DNA from: an uncultured bacterium
Lineage (GTDB): Bacteria > Bacillota > Clostridia > Lachnospirales > Lachnospiraceae
DNA: 15,201 nt
NCBI GenBank assembly: GCA_905215405.1
Contig: CAJMQE010000092.1
Location: 1 to 15,201, forward strand
Direction of reading: 5' to 3'
Both the position numbers and the translations under genes were made by a program. How positions within the stretch are numbered: position 1 is the first letter of the stretch; every line of letters begins with the position of its first letter. Positions 1-8,231 of this stretch are shown one piece after another. Under the pieces are notes generated by a model that saw only the letters and a program-made list of their open reading frames with translations, was not told the DNA's origin and did not search any database.

Positions 1-154
1 TATCGCAAACGATACTAACTTCTCTTTGAATCCTTAACTTAACACCATTGAGAATGTTCTCCAGATCCTTTTTTTATTCTATCAAATACAATATTTACTT
101 TTAAATAAGTTGTTTATGGAATGATTTCATGTAACTTTCCATAAATCTTCTACT

Positions 155-2287
155 CTACAGATGTAATACTCTGTCCTTAATTTCCTTTGTCTTTCCAGCA
201 TTCCAGAAATTTTCTCCGAGGTAACCACAGGTTCTTCTTGTGACATTCATCTTAGAATGATCTTTGTTGTGGCACTGTGGACATTCCCATTCCATCTTAT
301 CGTTAATCATGATTTCTCCATCATAACCACATACCTGACAGTAATCTGCTTTGGTATTGAATTCGCCATACTGGATATTGTCATAGATAAATTTTACAAG
401 TTCTTCAAGTGCAGTAATGTTCTTAGCAAGGTTTGGAATCTCTACGTATGAGATTGCGCCACCAGAGCTGATCTTCTGGAACTGGCTTTCGAATCTGAAT
501 TTATCAAATGCATCAATTTTTTCACGAACATCAACATGATAAGAATTTGTGTAATATCCCTTATCTGTTACATCTTTGATGACACCGAACTTCTGTCTGT
601 CAATTCTTGCAAATCTGTAGCAGAGCGTTTCAGCAGGTGTACCATACAGACCAAAACCGATATTTGTTTCGTCTTTCCAGTCATCAACTGCTTTTCTTAA
701 ACGATTCATGACACGAAGAGCAAATTCTTCCCCCTCTGGTGTTGTCTGGCTGCAACCCTTCATTAACTTGGTTGTTTCATACAGACCAATATAGCCAAGT
801 GACATTGTAGAATATCCGTTGTGCAGATATTTATCAATTGTTTCACCTTTTTTCAGTCTTGCGATACCGCCATACTGCCAATGAATTGGGCTTACATCTG
901 ATAATGTTCCCTCAAGTGCCTTATGTCTGCACATCAGAGCTTCATAACAAAGCTGTAATCTTTCATCCATCAGTTTCCAGAATAAATCTTCATCTCCGTT
1001 GGCAATAATACCGATCTGAGGAAGATTCAGGCTGACAACGCCTTGGTTGAATCTGCCTTCCCATTTATAATTTCCGTTCTCATCTTTCCAAGGAGACAGG
1101 AAAGAACGACATCCCATGCAGCTAAATACATTTCCTTCGTAATTTTCACGCATCTTCTTTGCAGAAATGTAATCTGGATACATTCTCTTTGCAGAACATC
1201 TAACTGCAAGTTTGGTAACATCATCATATTTACCACCCTTTAAACAGTTGTTCTCATCCAATACATAGATCAGCTTTGGAAATGCAGGTGTTATATAGAC
1301 ACCTTTTTCATTTTTTGTACCCTCTAGTCTCTGTCTTAAGATCTCTTTGATGATCATGACTGTTTCATCAACATATTCATCTTCTTCATCAATATGAAGG
1401 AAAAGGGTCACAAAAGGAGACTGTCCATTTGTAGTCATCAATGTATTGATCTGATACTGAATTGTCTGTACACCGGATTTCAGTTCATCTTTCAGACGAA
1501 TTGCTACCAATTTATCGAGAAGGTCCTCATCAAGTCTTGGATCATCTTTCATATCGTCAAGCAATTCTCTTCTGAATTTATCCTTACTCTTTCTTAAGTA
1601 TTTACCAAGATGCTTGATATTGACAGATTGTCCACCATACTGGTTGCTGGCAACTGCAGCAATAATCTGAGTCATAACTGTACATGCAACCTGAAAGCTC
1701 TTTGGTGATTCGATCATTTTTCCGTTAATGTTCGTACCATGGTCAAGCATGTCCCCGATATTGATCAAGCAGCAGTTAAAGATTGGCTGAATGAAATAAT
1801 CCGCATCGTGAAAATGGATCACACCATTTTCATGAGCAAGTGCAATATGCTCTGGAAGCAGCATTCTCTTTGTCAGATCTCGTGAGACCTCACCAGCGAT
1901 ATAATCACGCTGTGTAGATGCCAGAATTGTATTCTTATTTGAATTTTCCTCGGCAAGCTCTTTGTTTTCATTTCTGATCAGCTTCAGGATTGATTCATCT
2001 GTTGTGTTTGATTTTCTAAGAATAGAACGCTGGTATCTGTAAATAATGTACTTTTTAGCAAGTGCATATTTATCAATGCTGACCAGTCTCTCTTCGATCA
2101 TATCCTGAATGGACTCAACTGCCATCAGTTCATTTTCGCTCTTTTCAATGTAAGATGTGATATTGCTAATCGTCTGTTCGTCAGCTCTGTCTTTTTCATC
2201 TACCTCACTGTTCGCCTTCTGAATTGCTTTAACGATTTTGCCCCTCTCATACGCAACTATTCTACCATCTCGTTTTTGAACTTTCAT
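155..2287 (-). CDS. nrdD: anaerobic (class III) ribonucleoside-triphosphate reductase, large subunit
   Basis: Reduces ribonucleoside triphosphates to deoxyribonucleotides without oxygen, using a glycyl radical installed by the activase NrdG; cytoplasmic. The 710-residue length fits the family. Seen: an N-terminal ATP-cone (about residues 1-95, starting MKVQKRDGR) for allosteric dATP/ATP control; HFHDADYF...FNCC near 158-173 and CMGCRSF near 390-395, which hold the active-site cysteines; a C-terminal zinc site made of two CxxC pairs (C650/C653 and C669/C672); and the glycyl-radical motif RRTCGYLG with the radical glycine near 688. The open frame extends 11 codons further upstream, but AAGGAG lies inside that extension just before the ATG at 2287, so I take 2287 as the start. 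The activase gene nrdG usually follows directly. Only 154 bases remain downstream here and they do not encode its N-terminus, so it is further away or elsewhere. The promoter region carries NrdR-like boxes. Identification is very secure. Confidence 0.97.
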   Translation of the reverse strand: MKVQKRDGRIVAYERGKIVKAIQKANSEVDEKDRADEQTISNITSYIEKSENELMAVESIQDMIEERLVSIDKYALAKKYIIYRYQRSILRKSNTTDESILKLIRNENKELAEENSNKNTILASTQRDYIAGEVSRDLTKRMLLPEHIALAHENGVIHFHDADYFIQPIFNCCLINIGDMLDHGTNINGKMIESPKSFQVACTVMTQIIAAVASNQYGGQSVNIKHLGKYLRKSKDKFRRELLDDMKDDPRLDEDLLDKLVAIRLKDELKSGVQTIQYQINTLMTTNGQSPFVTLFLHIDEEDEYVDETVMIIKEILRQRLEGTKNEKGVYITPAFPKLIYVLDENNCLKGGKYDDVTKLAVRCSAKRMYPDYISAKKMRENYEGNVFSCMGCRSFLSPWKDENGNYKWEGRFNQGVVSLNLPQIGIIANGDEDLFWKLMDERLQLCYEALMCRHKALEGTLSDVSPIHWQYGGIARLKKGETIDKYLHNGYSTMSLGYIGLYETTKLMKGCSQTTPEGEEFALRVMNRLRKAVDDWKDETNIGFGLYGTPAETLCYRFARIDRQKFGVIKDVTDKGYYTNSYHVDVREKIDAFDKFRFESQFQKISSGGAISYVEIPNLAKNITALEELVKFIYDNIQYGEFNTKADYCQVCGYDGEIMINDKMEWECPQCHNKDHSKMNVTRRTCGYLGENFWNAGKTKEIKDRVLHL

Positions 2288-2374
2288 TCCAATATTCTCC
2301 TTCTGCTTATTGCCAGACAACAGCTGTTACCACTGCCGACCTGTTCTATTTATATATTCAATACCACCTGAATA

Positions 2375-2421
2375 TATCAATATTTTGTGGTATGATTTTG
2401 CTAAATCGCAATATCTTGTAT
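2375..2421 (-). promoter_or_regulatory. tandem NrdR-box-like operators at the nrdD start site
   Basis: Two 16-bp elements share the core CAATATYTTGT: 2375-2390 (core CAATATTTTGTGG) and 2406-2421 (core CAATATCTTGTAT). Their starts are 31 bp apart, about three helical turns. The core fits the known NrdR consensus, in which a C-w-A-t-A-T...T-w-G core occurs as a pair of boxes on one helix face. The right-hand box abuts the -10 hexamer and covers the predicted start site; the other lies in the leader. This placement suggests repression by NrdR when dATP is plentiful. A dyad ATACCAC/GTGGTAT (2361-2367 and 2387-2393) encloses the left box. NrdR itself is not in the window. Confidence 0.65.
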
Positions 2422-2450
2422 ATTATAATGATTGCATGTCCTTTTTTCAA
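2422..2450 (-). promoter_or_regulatory. sigma-A promoter of nrdD
   Basis: On the minus strand, TTGAAA (2450-2445) and TATAAT (2427-2422) are separated by exactly 17 bp. The predicted start site is near 2415, giving a leader of roughly 130 nt to the ATG at 2287. The perfect -10, near-perfect -35 and ideal spacing make this a strong call from sequence alone. Confidence 0.8.
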
Positions 2451-2691
2451 GATGCATTTTTCATAAAATGTCACGCTTAATTTCTACAAAAATCCTGCAA
2501 GTCAGATGCGGTCTGTCTTTGAGGAATATTTTAGGAGATTGTACTTTTTTTGTACTTAAAATACTACATACAAACTGTAAAAGAAAATGATATTTTTACA
2601 TGTTGATTTTGAAAAAGGGCGCAAAAATACATAGCCTTTCTAACACAACCTGTGCAGAATGACACGTCTTATATTTACCTTTGTCTTCTCT
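2451..2691. other. gene-free stretch between nrdD promoter and AEC permease
   Basis: AT-rich intergenic DNA with no ORF of coding character on either strand. It contains a short GTAC-T7-GTAC motif near 2548-2563. I see no convincing rho-independent terminator behind the permease gene, which ends at 2692. Confidence 0.5.
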
Positions 2692-3645
2692 TTATACGTA
2701 TCCGCCCATACGCAAAAGAAAGATCAATCCGGTCAGTGTTACAGACGATAAAAGTGTTGTCAGTACGATAATACTTGATGACAGCACTGCATCATTATCC
2801 ATATTTTTTGCCATGATATAGCAGCTGACTGTAGATGGTGATGCCAGCATAATCAAGATCGCCATCAGTTCCTGATTGCGGAAACCCATCCAGACTGCAA
2901 CCGGAAGGAATATAGCCGCCTGAATTACCAGCTTAATTGCTGATCCAATGACTGTCGGTTTGATCTTTTTAATTGCTTTTCTGCCCTCAAATCCTGCACC
3001 AATAACGATCAGAGCAATTGGTGTTGCTGTCGAGGACACACTTGTTATTGTTTTTTCTATGATAACTGGAAATTTGACCTGTAGGATTGAAAATGGCAAT
3101 CCCAGAAAGATTCCAATAATAATTGGATTTTTTAAAATGTTTATAAAAGCTTTTTTGATATTATCCTTACCATTGCCACTTTTATCGGCACGATTACTCT
3201 TAAAGGTAAGAACGATAACAGAAAATATATTGTAAAGTGGTACGGCTGAAACGATCATCAGCGGTGCCATGCCAGTATTTGTGTACATATTCTGAATAAA
3301 TGCAAGTCCAAGTACTGCTGCACTGCTCCTGAACGAGCCCTGTACAAAGCTTCCTTTCATCGTGTCATCCTTCATAAATACTTCTGTAAGAATCCAGATA
3401 ACAGTAAAGGAAAATGTTGTAACGAGCATACAGTAAAGGACAAAATGGATATCAAAATCCGATCGTATGTCAGCTTCTGCGATATCTTTGAAAAGTAACA
3501 GCGGTAACGCAACATGAAAAACATACTTGTTCGCCTTATCTACAAAATGTTCATCAATGATATTAAGTTTTCTGATAATGCCGCCAATAATCATAACCAG
3601 AAAGATTGGCACTGTCGCATTGATACTGTATACAAAACTGTCCAT
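2692..3645 (-). CDS. AEC-family (auxin efflux carrier type) transporter
   Basis: An integral membrane permease of the AEC / BART-like superfamily. Bacterial members move organic acids such as malate or malonate, or amino-acid-like substrates, but the substrate cannot be read from this sequence. The 317 residues fit the usual 300-320. The protein is mostly hydrophobic, with about ten likely membrane segments. It opens with an N-terminal helix, VPIFLVMIIGGIIRKL, and carries the family-like stretch IVIGAGFEGRKAIKKIKP in the middle of the C-terminal half. The start is supported by GGAGAG at 3652-3657, six bases before the ATG. The gene stands alone between two regulated units and has no co-transcribed enzyme to hint at its substrate. 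An inverted repeat lies in its leader. Confidence 0.9.
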   Translation of the reverse strand: MDSFVYSINATVPIFLVMIIGGIIRKLNIIDEHFVDKANKYVFHVALPLLLFKDIAEADIRSDFDIHFVLYCMLVTTFSFTVIWILTEVFMKDDTMKGSFVQGSFRSSAAVLGLAFIQNMYTNTGMAPLMIVSAVPLYNIFSVIVLTFKSNRADKSGNGKDNIKKAFINILKNPIIIGIFLGLPFSILQVKFPVIIEKTITSVSSTATPIALIVIGAGFEGRKAIKKIKPTVIGSAIKLVIQAAIFLPVAVWMGFRNQELMAILIMLASPSTVSCYIMAKNMDNDAVLSSSIIVLTTLLSSVTLTGLIFLLRMGGYV

Positions 3646-3658
3646 TTTTATCTCTCCA

Positions 3659-3696
3659 TACCGCTTTCCATTTAGATCTTCACAAAGAGTGCGGTA
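3659..3696 (-). promoter_or_regulatory. inverted repeat in the leader of the AEC permease
   Basis: Arms TACCGC (3659-3664) and GCGGTA (3691-3696) are perfect six-base complements separated by 26 nt. In the mRNA the downstream arm ends right next to the GGAGAG ribosome site, so a folded stem could affect translation; on DNA it could be an operator. I could not find a clear -35/-10 pair for this gene. Confidence 0.3.
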
Positions 3697-3801
3697 CTGT
3701 AATCTTGCGCGATAAAATCGTGTTGTGAAAACCTCTGTTTTTTTGACTCACTTTTAAAAGGATACCATACTTTGTTATATTTTTCCATAGAAGAAAATAA
3801 G

Positions 3802-3850
3802 ACATCCCCCAGCTTTTTCTTTATATAAAACAATGAAAAATGGGGGATGT
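3802..3850 (-). terminator. hairpin behind the dpaA-dpaB-asnB operon
   Basis: Perfect nine-base arms ACATCCCCC (3802-3810) and GGGGGATGT (3842-3850), extended inward by TTTTTC (3814-3819) with GAAAAA (3835-3840). It sits about 50 nt past the asnB stop. On the minus strand it is followed by a T-rich but interrupted tract, so it is probably a terminator or 3'-stabilising stem rather than a textbook intrinsic terminator. Confidence 0.6.
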
Positions 3851-3900
3851 TGCACTATTCCTACTTTCTATTTGTTATATTGTACAAAATAAAGTACAAT

Positions 3901-5754
3901 CTATCTTGTTTTCTTTCCTGAATATTTTTCCAGCCAGTAATTGACCTGAAGCAAAAATGCGATCTGCTGTGGACCGGCCATCAGCTGTCCATAGAACGGT
4001 TTTCCATAATCCGATGGCGTTGCCAGCCATTTTTCGACCTTTTTATTATCTATATAAGTTCTGATTGGTGCTGAAGAATCATGTAGAACTTCCATCAACA
4101 TATCACTGAGCATTTTCTCATATTTTGGATGATATGTCTTTGGATATGGGCTCTTTGGACGGAACAGGACCTCATCTGGCAAAAGGCCTTTTCCTGCATT
4201 TCTAAGCAATCCTTTGACCATTCCATTAGGTGTCTTCATGCTCCATGGTACATTCCACACATAGGACAGGATCCGGTAATCTGCAAGTGGAACTCTGGCT
4301 TCCAGACCACAATGCATACTCGTTCTATCCATGCGGTCGAGCAATGTCACCATGAACCAGCGGATATTCAGATATGCAATTTCTCTTCTCCGTTTCTCCT
4401 CTGCACTCTCCCCTGGAAGTACTGGCGTTTCTGCAATGGTATTGTAATAAGCATTTTTTGCATACTCCTCAAGTTTCAGCGTATCAAGGACATCGTCCTT
4501 TAACAGATTTTCCCTCGGTGCCATATCCATGGACCATGGGAAGTTGTCGGCTTCAAAGCACTCTTTTTTGTGGAACCATGGATATCCGCCAAAGATTTCG
4601 TCGGCACATTCTCCAGTCAGTGTAACTTTGTTATATCCAACGACCTTAGAGCAGAAATACATCATGGAGGATTCTACATCTGCCATACACGGTAAATCCC
4701 TTGCATCAACACACTTGAACAGATAATCGATCTGTGACTGGTTATCGCATTCAAGGTATCGGTGACAAGTCTTTGCCGATTCCACCATTTTATCCACCCA
4801 TGGCCGATCCTGAGAAGGCTGAAAACTATTTGCTTTGAAATATACATCATTATCTACAAAGTCAAATGAAAAGGTATTCAGACATTTATTCTGTTTTCTC
4901 AGTTCCTTCGCACAAATTGCTGTGACAAGGCTGCTGTCAACGCCACCTGACAGGAATGTACTGATTGGAATATCTGAAAGCATCTGTTTCTTAACCGCAT
5001 CCTCGACCAGCCATCTTGTCTTTGCAACTGTTGTTTCAAAGTCGTCTGTATGTTCATGGCTTTCCAGCTGCCAATACGTATGATCATGCACCCCCTGCTC
5101 ATCGTATTCAATAAAATGTCCCGGAAGCACTTCATACACATCTTTAAATACACCTTTTCCATATGTCTTTGCCGGTCCCAGTCCAAATACCTCTCGCAGA
5201 CTGTTATCGTCGATTACAGATGTAAATCCAGGATATTCAAACAATCCTTTCATTTCAGAAGAAAAGATGATACGATTGTCATTTACCGTATAAAATAACG
5301 GTTTTACTCCCAGGTGATCACGGAACAAAAACATTTTGTTCCTGCGTTCATCCCAAATCACAGAAGCGAAGATGCCGTTCATCTTTTCAACGAAGCTTTC
5401 ACCATACTGCATATATGCTCGCAAAATGACCTCTGTATCACTGGTCGTTCTAAAAGTGACCCCTTCTGCCTCCAGTTCTTTCTTGATCTCATTCATGTTA
5501 TAGATTTCACCATTATGCACGACCGCACACATCTTCTGATCCTGATAGGCGGTCATTGGCTGATGTCCATTGGCCAGATCCAGAATTGATAACCTGACAT
5601 GGGCAAATCCACAGGATGACGTAAGCATCGTTCCATCTTCATCGGGTCCTCTGTGTTTCTGCACCCGGTTCATGTTCAAAAGCACTTTCAGCCAGTGTTC
5701 CCGCTGACTCATATAATCCACTTTAAAGCTACTAAATCCGGCTATTCCACACAT
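3901..5754 (-). CDS. asnB: glutamine-hydrolysing asparagine synthetase (AsnB/AsnO type)
   Basis: Transfers ammonia from glutamine to an ATP-activated carboxylate, normally aspartate to asparagine; cytoplasmic. Seen: an N-terminal Ntn glutaminase domain with nucleophile Cys2 (MCGIAGF), RLSILD at 54-59, NGEIYN at 81-86 and SDTEV at 105-109; and a C-terminal synthetase domain with the ATP pyrophosphatase loop SGGVDSS at 269-275 and GECADEIFGGYPWF near 381-394. The 617 residues are normal for the family. The ATG directly follows the dpaB stop (TAA then ATG, no gap), and its GGAGG site lies inside the dpaB end, so the two are almost certainly translationally coupled. The link to dipicolinate synthase suggests a sporulation-stage role, recalling B. 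subtilis AsnO, which is needed for sporulation. Some family members (LtsA, B. subtilis AsnB) instead amidate diaminopimelate in peptidoglycan, so the true substrate is open. Confidence 0.93.
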   Translation of the reverse strand: MCGIAGFSSFKVDYMSQREHWLKVLLNMNRVQKHRGPDEDGTMLTSSCGFAHVRLSILDLANGHQPMTAYQDQKMCAVVHNGEIYNMNEIKKELEAEGVTFRTTSDTEVILRAYMQYGESFVEKMNGIFASVIWDERRNKMFLFRDHLGVKPLFYTVNDNRIIFSSEMKGLFEYPGFTSVIDDNSLREVFGLGPAKTYGKGVFKDVYEVLPGHFIEYDEQGVHDHTYWQLESHEHTDDFETTVAKTRWLVEDAVKKQMLSDIPISTFLSGGVDSSLVTAICAKELRKQNKCLNTFSFDFVDNDVYFKANSFQPSQDRPWVDKMVESAKTCHRYLECDNQSQIDYLFKCVDARDLPCMADVESSMMYFCSKVVGYNKVTLTGECADEIFGGYPWFHKKECFEADNFPWSMDMAPRENLLKDDVLDTLKLEEYAKNAYYNTIAETPVLPGESAEEKRRREIAYLNIRWFMVTLLDRMDRTSMHCGLEARVPLADYRILSYVWNVPWSMKTPNGMVKGLLRNAGKGLLPDEVLFRPKSPYPKTYHPKYEKMLSDMLMEVLHDSSAPIRTYIDNKKVEKWLATPSDYGKPFYGQLMAGPQQIAFLLQVNYWLEKYSGKKTR

Positions 5755-6357
5755 TTACTTTCCCACCTCCGAATACGGGCTGATAATAACTGGCTGATAC
5801 TGTCTGCTTTCAAGTGCTTCCTCAAGTGCAGGTACCAGCATTTCCATGTGTGCAACCATGGATGTGTGCTTTTTCTGTGGATTATCCTGTCCAAATGGAA
5901 CAAAGTAGATATATTTTACATTCATTAACAGACCAATGTTTTTCAGATTCATTCCCAGTGCATCATTCGTGGACACCGCGATGACAAGTGGTCTTTCATT
6001 TCTCATATGTGCCTTAGCTGCCATTAATACGGCAGAATCTGTAATTCCGTTCGCCAGTTTTGCCATTGTATTTCCTGTACATGGGAAAATTGTCAGTATG
6101 TCAAATAATTTTCCAGGACCGATCTGCTCTGCTTCCTGAATCGTTGTAAATGGCTTCTTACCAGTAATTTCTTCTGCTTTTTGCATAAAATCTTTACAGT
6201 TTCCAAATCTGCTGTCCATCGTTGCTGACGAATTAGAAAAAATAACTGTTACATCAGCACCTCTGTCCACAAGTACCTGTATCTGCTTAAATATTCTTGA
6301 AAAAGTACAGAAAGAGCCGGTAACTGCCACGCCTACCCTTTTGCCTTTAATATCCAT
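5755..6357 (-). CDS. dpaB: dipicolinate synthase subunit B (flavoprotein)
   Basis: Together with DpaA this makes pyridine-2,6-dicarboxylic (dipicolinic) acid from 4-hydroxy-tetrahydrodipicolinate in the mother cell; the product fills the spore core as its calcium chelate. The 200 residues form a flavoprotein-like Rossmann fold: an N-terminal strand-loop KRVGVAVTGSFCTFS typical of SpoVFB, an internal FPCTGNTMAKLANGITDS at about 115-132, and AVSTNDALGMNLKNIG later. The start at 6357 is supported by GAGGGAG five bases upstream. It follows dpaA after 55 nt that include a small stem TGCGT-CTTT-ACGCA (6374-6387), and it abuts asnB. The call is strong because the same order A-B occurs here and both halves look intact. 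Confidence 0.93.
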   Translation of the reverse strand: MDIKGKRVGVAVTGSFCTFSRIFKQIQVLVDRGADVTVIFSNSSATMDSRFGNCKDFMQKAEEITGKKPFTTIQEAEQIGPGKLFDILTIFPCTGNTMAKLANGITDSAVLMAAKAHMRNERPLVIAVSTNDALGMNLKNIGLLMNVKYIYFVPFGQDNPQKKHTSMVAHMEMLVPALEEALESRQYQPVIISPYSEVGK

Positions 6358-6412
6358 AAAACTCCCTCATTTCTGCGTCTTTACGCAAGCCTTTGTTCTA
6401 ACTGCTCCTCTA

Positions 6413-7210
6413 TTATTCGATCCGTTTGATACATGCATAGATGCCCTTAGCGGAAGCGAGCGGTGAATATTTTCCCGGAATGCCTAGAGAATGAATTGCC
6501 TTAACGCCGCATTTTACTGCAGCTTCATAATCCACACCGCCGTATTTCGATGCTATATCCATAATGACCGCATCTTTTGCAACCTGTTCTACCGTTTCAT
6601 CGTCGATCACCATTGATGGAATCGTATTAAAAATAAATGCATACGAACCGATTTTTTTACCTGCAATTCTTAAATCTGTCGCATCAAATCCATCCTCTAC
6701 GGCTCGATCGATCACTTCGCTTCTTCTGACTGCGACCGTGACCTCCGCACCAAAATCTTTTAATTTTTTTGCAAGAACACGCCCACAATGGCCATATCCA
6801 TATACGATACATTTGCTTCCTGTCAGATTGATCTCACTATTGACGATTGTCTCAGCAATCGCCCCTTCTGCCGTTGCAATGGCATTATAATCAATCAGTT
6901 GCTCATCTTTCATATAATCATAGACATAAATTCTGTTCTGTCTGCAATAATCCGTTATGATACCCGGGATACAGCCTCCCAGCAACACCTGGATATTCAT
7001 ATACTCATCTATACTGGTCTGCCCGGAATCAAATTTTGCAGGAACCGGCGCAATGACGATTTCACTCGTTCTGACTGCCTCATTTCGTTCTTCTGGCGAT
7101 AATTCCGGTTCGTACTTGACTTTACAACCATCTGCACGCATCAGCTGTGTCAGATATTTCTGTCGTCCATCCCCTTTTAAGACCAGGACCTTCTTGTTGT
7201 GAAGATACAT
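6413..7210 (-). CDS. dpaA: dipicolinate synthase subunit A
   Basis: The NAD(P)-dependent half of dipicolinate synthase (SpoVFA), acting with DpaB late in sporulation. 265 residues: an N-terminal domain that includes KVLVLKGDGRQ, then a dinucleotide-binding domain with GYGHCGR at 138-144 after a hydrophobic strand, and a C-terminal stretch NTIPSMVIDDETV...MDIASKYGGVDY like that of SpoVFA and other 2-hydroxyacid-dehydrogenase-fold proteins. The open frame runs 25 codons further upstream, but GGGGAGG lies nine bases before the ATG at 7210 (MYLHNKK) and inside the upstream extension, so 7210 is the start. It is the first gene of dpaA-dpaB-asnB. No full sigma-A promoter is visible; a mother-cell type -10 is. 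Confidence 0.93.
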   Translation of the reverse strand: MYLHNKKVLVLKGDGRQKYLTQLMRADGCKVKYEPELSPEERNEAVRTSEIVIAPVPAKFDSGQTSIDEYMNIQVLLGGCIPGIITDYCRQNRIYVYDYMKDEQLIDYNAIATAEGAIAETIVNSEINLTGSKCIVYGYGHCGRVLAKKLKDFGAEVTVAVRRSEVIDRAVEDGFDATDLRIAGKKIGSYAFIFNTIPSMVIDDETVEQVAKDAVIMDIASKYGGVDYEAAVKCGVKAIHSLGIPGKYSPLASAKGIYACIKRIE

Positions 7211-7244
7211 AACAGAGAGCCTCCCCATAGCTATATCTGTACTT

Positions 7245-7272
7245 ATAATATGCGGTAAAAATCCGTGAGTAA
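7245..7272 (-). promoter_or_regulatory. candidate sigma-K (or sigma-E) promoter of the dpa operon
   Basis: On the minus strand CATATTAT (7252-7245) matches the mother-cell -10 pattern CATAnnnT. An AC dinucleotide in TTAC (7272-7269) sits 16 bp upstream, where sigma-K expects a short AC-containing -35. The predicted start is about 28 nt before the dpaA ATG. In B. subtilis the spoVF genes are sigma-K dependent, so the element is in the right place. The -35 is weak and the call rests on the -10 and the gene's biology. Confidence 0.5.
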
Positions 7273-7387
7273 GTTGTCTTTGCAAATGCTCTTCATAAAG
7301 TACAGATAAAAACCGCTTACATCTACATACTTTATCTTATCTTTTCCGGATTCCAGCGCCATTTTTATCCAGTCCCCTTTCTAGCAC

Positions 7388-7415
7388 AAAAAAACAGGCC
7401 ATACAAGATGCCCTG
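7388..7415 (-). terminator. intrinsic terminator of the esterase operon
   Basis: Arms at 7395-7402 and 7408-7415 pair as eight positions with one C:C mismatch and a five-base loop. On the minus strand the stem is followed directly by seven T residues (A run at 7388-7394). It lies about 35 nt beyond the stop of the second esterase gene. Confidence 0.75.
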
Positions 7416-7451
7416 CTTTTCTAATATTTTATCTTCTTTTGAATTTGCCTC

Positions 7452-8231
7452 TTACTTTTCCTCTTCCATACCTTTCATCCCAAGGAAATGCAAAAATCGA
7501 ACAAATTCTTCCTCCCAGAATTCCCAGGTGTGCCCTGCGCCTTCAATCTGATCATAGGTATAATCGAACTGTTCTCCATGCGCAAGAAAGAAGTCTCTGA
7601 GTATTTCATTCTTATCAAGCCATGGATCTTCGCTTCCACAGGCGTGATAAATAATGGGTCTTTGCAGATCCTCATCAATCAGTTTCTGTGCAAGATATTT
7701 TAATCCATATGCATTTTCATTCAAATCTCCGCTACCAAAAAGTCTGATCCTGCCAATTGATTTTGCTGATCCATCGTTTGCAAAATCCGAATCCGCTTTA
7801 TCTCCTGCTGAAAATGCGCCAACAACCGAAAATGTATCCGGATTCGACAACGCCACATGCAGACAGCCATATCCACCGTTCGAAAATCCACTTACATAAT
7901 TGTCTTTTCTTTCCGCAGACATCACTGGAAACATCTGTTGAATTGTCGACACCAGTTCTTTTCCTACATACGAGCCATATTTTCTTCCGATATTCATATC
8001 CACGAAACAGGATTCATGTACATTAGGCAGCACGACCGCAAAATGATACTCTTTTACATACTCCACGATTTTTGTATGATAGAGCCATCCAGTATGATCC
8101 CCGCTCGATCCATGATACAGCCAGATTGTTTTCAGCTTTTCACCCTCTTTTAAACCTTCTGGCAGAATAATTGTCACATCCATATTCTGCTTCAAAAACA
8201 TTGAGAAAACATTTGTCTTAAATACGGCCAT
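7452..8231 (-). CDS. alpha/beta-hydrolase esterase (tributyrin esterase / esterase D-like)
   Basis: A predicted cytoplasmic serine esterase of the esterase D / EstA type; no signal peptide. The 259 residues are full length for the family. Seen: oxyanion region LYHGSSGDHTGW at 39-49, nucleophile elbow GFSNGGYG with Ser117, probable acid Asp202 in GSEDPWLD, and catalytic His234 in GAGHTWEFWE. The order Ser-Asp-His and the aromatic after His are standard. AGGAGGAG lies six bases before the ATG, inside the end of the upstream gene; the two genes overlap by 14 bp (the ATG to the upstream TAA), so translation is coupled. The paired homologues probably arose by old duplication. The substrate (acetyl or short-chain acyl ester, perhaps on sugars) is not visible. 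Confidence 0.88.
   Translation of the reverse strand: MAVFKTNVFSMFLKQNMDVTIILPEGLKEGEKLKTIWLYHGSSGDHTGWLYHTKIVEYVKEYHFAVVLPNVHESCFVDMNIGRKYGSYVGKELVSTIQQMFPVMSAERKDNYVSGFSNGGYGCLHVALSNPDTFSVVGAFSAGDKADSDFANDGSAKSIGRIRLFGSGDLNENAYGLKYLAQKLIDEDLQRPIIYHACGSEDPWLDKNEILRDFFLAHGEQFDYTYDQIEGAGHTWEFWEEEFVRFLHFLGMKGMEEEK

Noticed and set aside
1..14. TATCG-CAAA-CGATA at the left edge
   Set aside because: Five-base stem cut by the window edge; no supporting context.
50..61. Palindrome GAGAA-TG-TTCTC near the left edge as a terminator
   Set aside because: Loop is too small for the full stem and the T run is separated by seven bases; too weak to call, though it could be a regulator site.
1..154. Possible start of nrdG behind nrdD
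   Set aside because: Reading the minus strand gives only tiny frames (for example MESYMKSFHKQLI then stop); the NrdG N-terminus and its CxxxCxxC motif are not there.
2361..2393. ATACCAC/GTGGTAT dyad as a riboswitch or terminator in the nrdD leader
   Set aside because: Long AT-rich loop and no T run; better explained as part of the NrdR-box region.
4129..5589. Several plus-strand ORFs across asnB
   Set aside because: Antisense shadows of a long, motif-confirmed gene.
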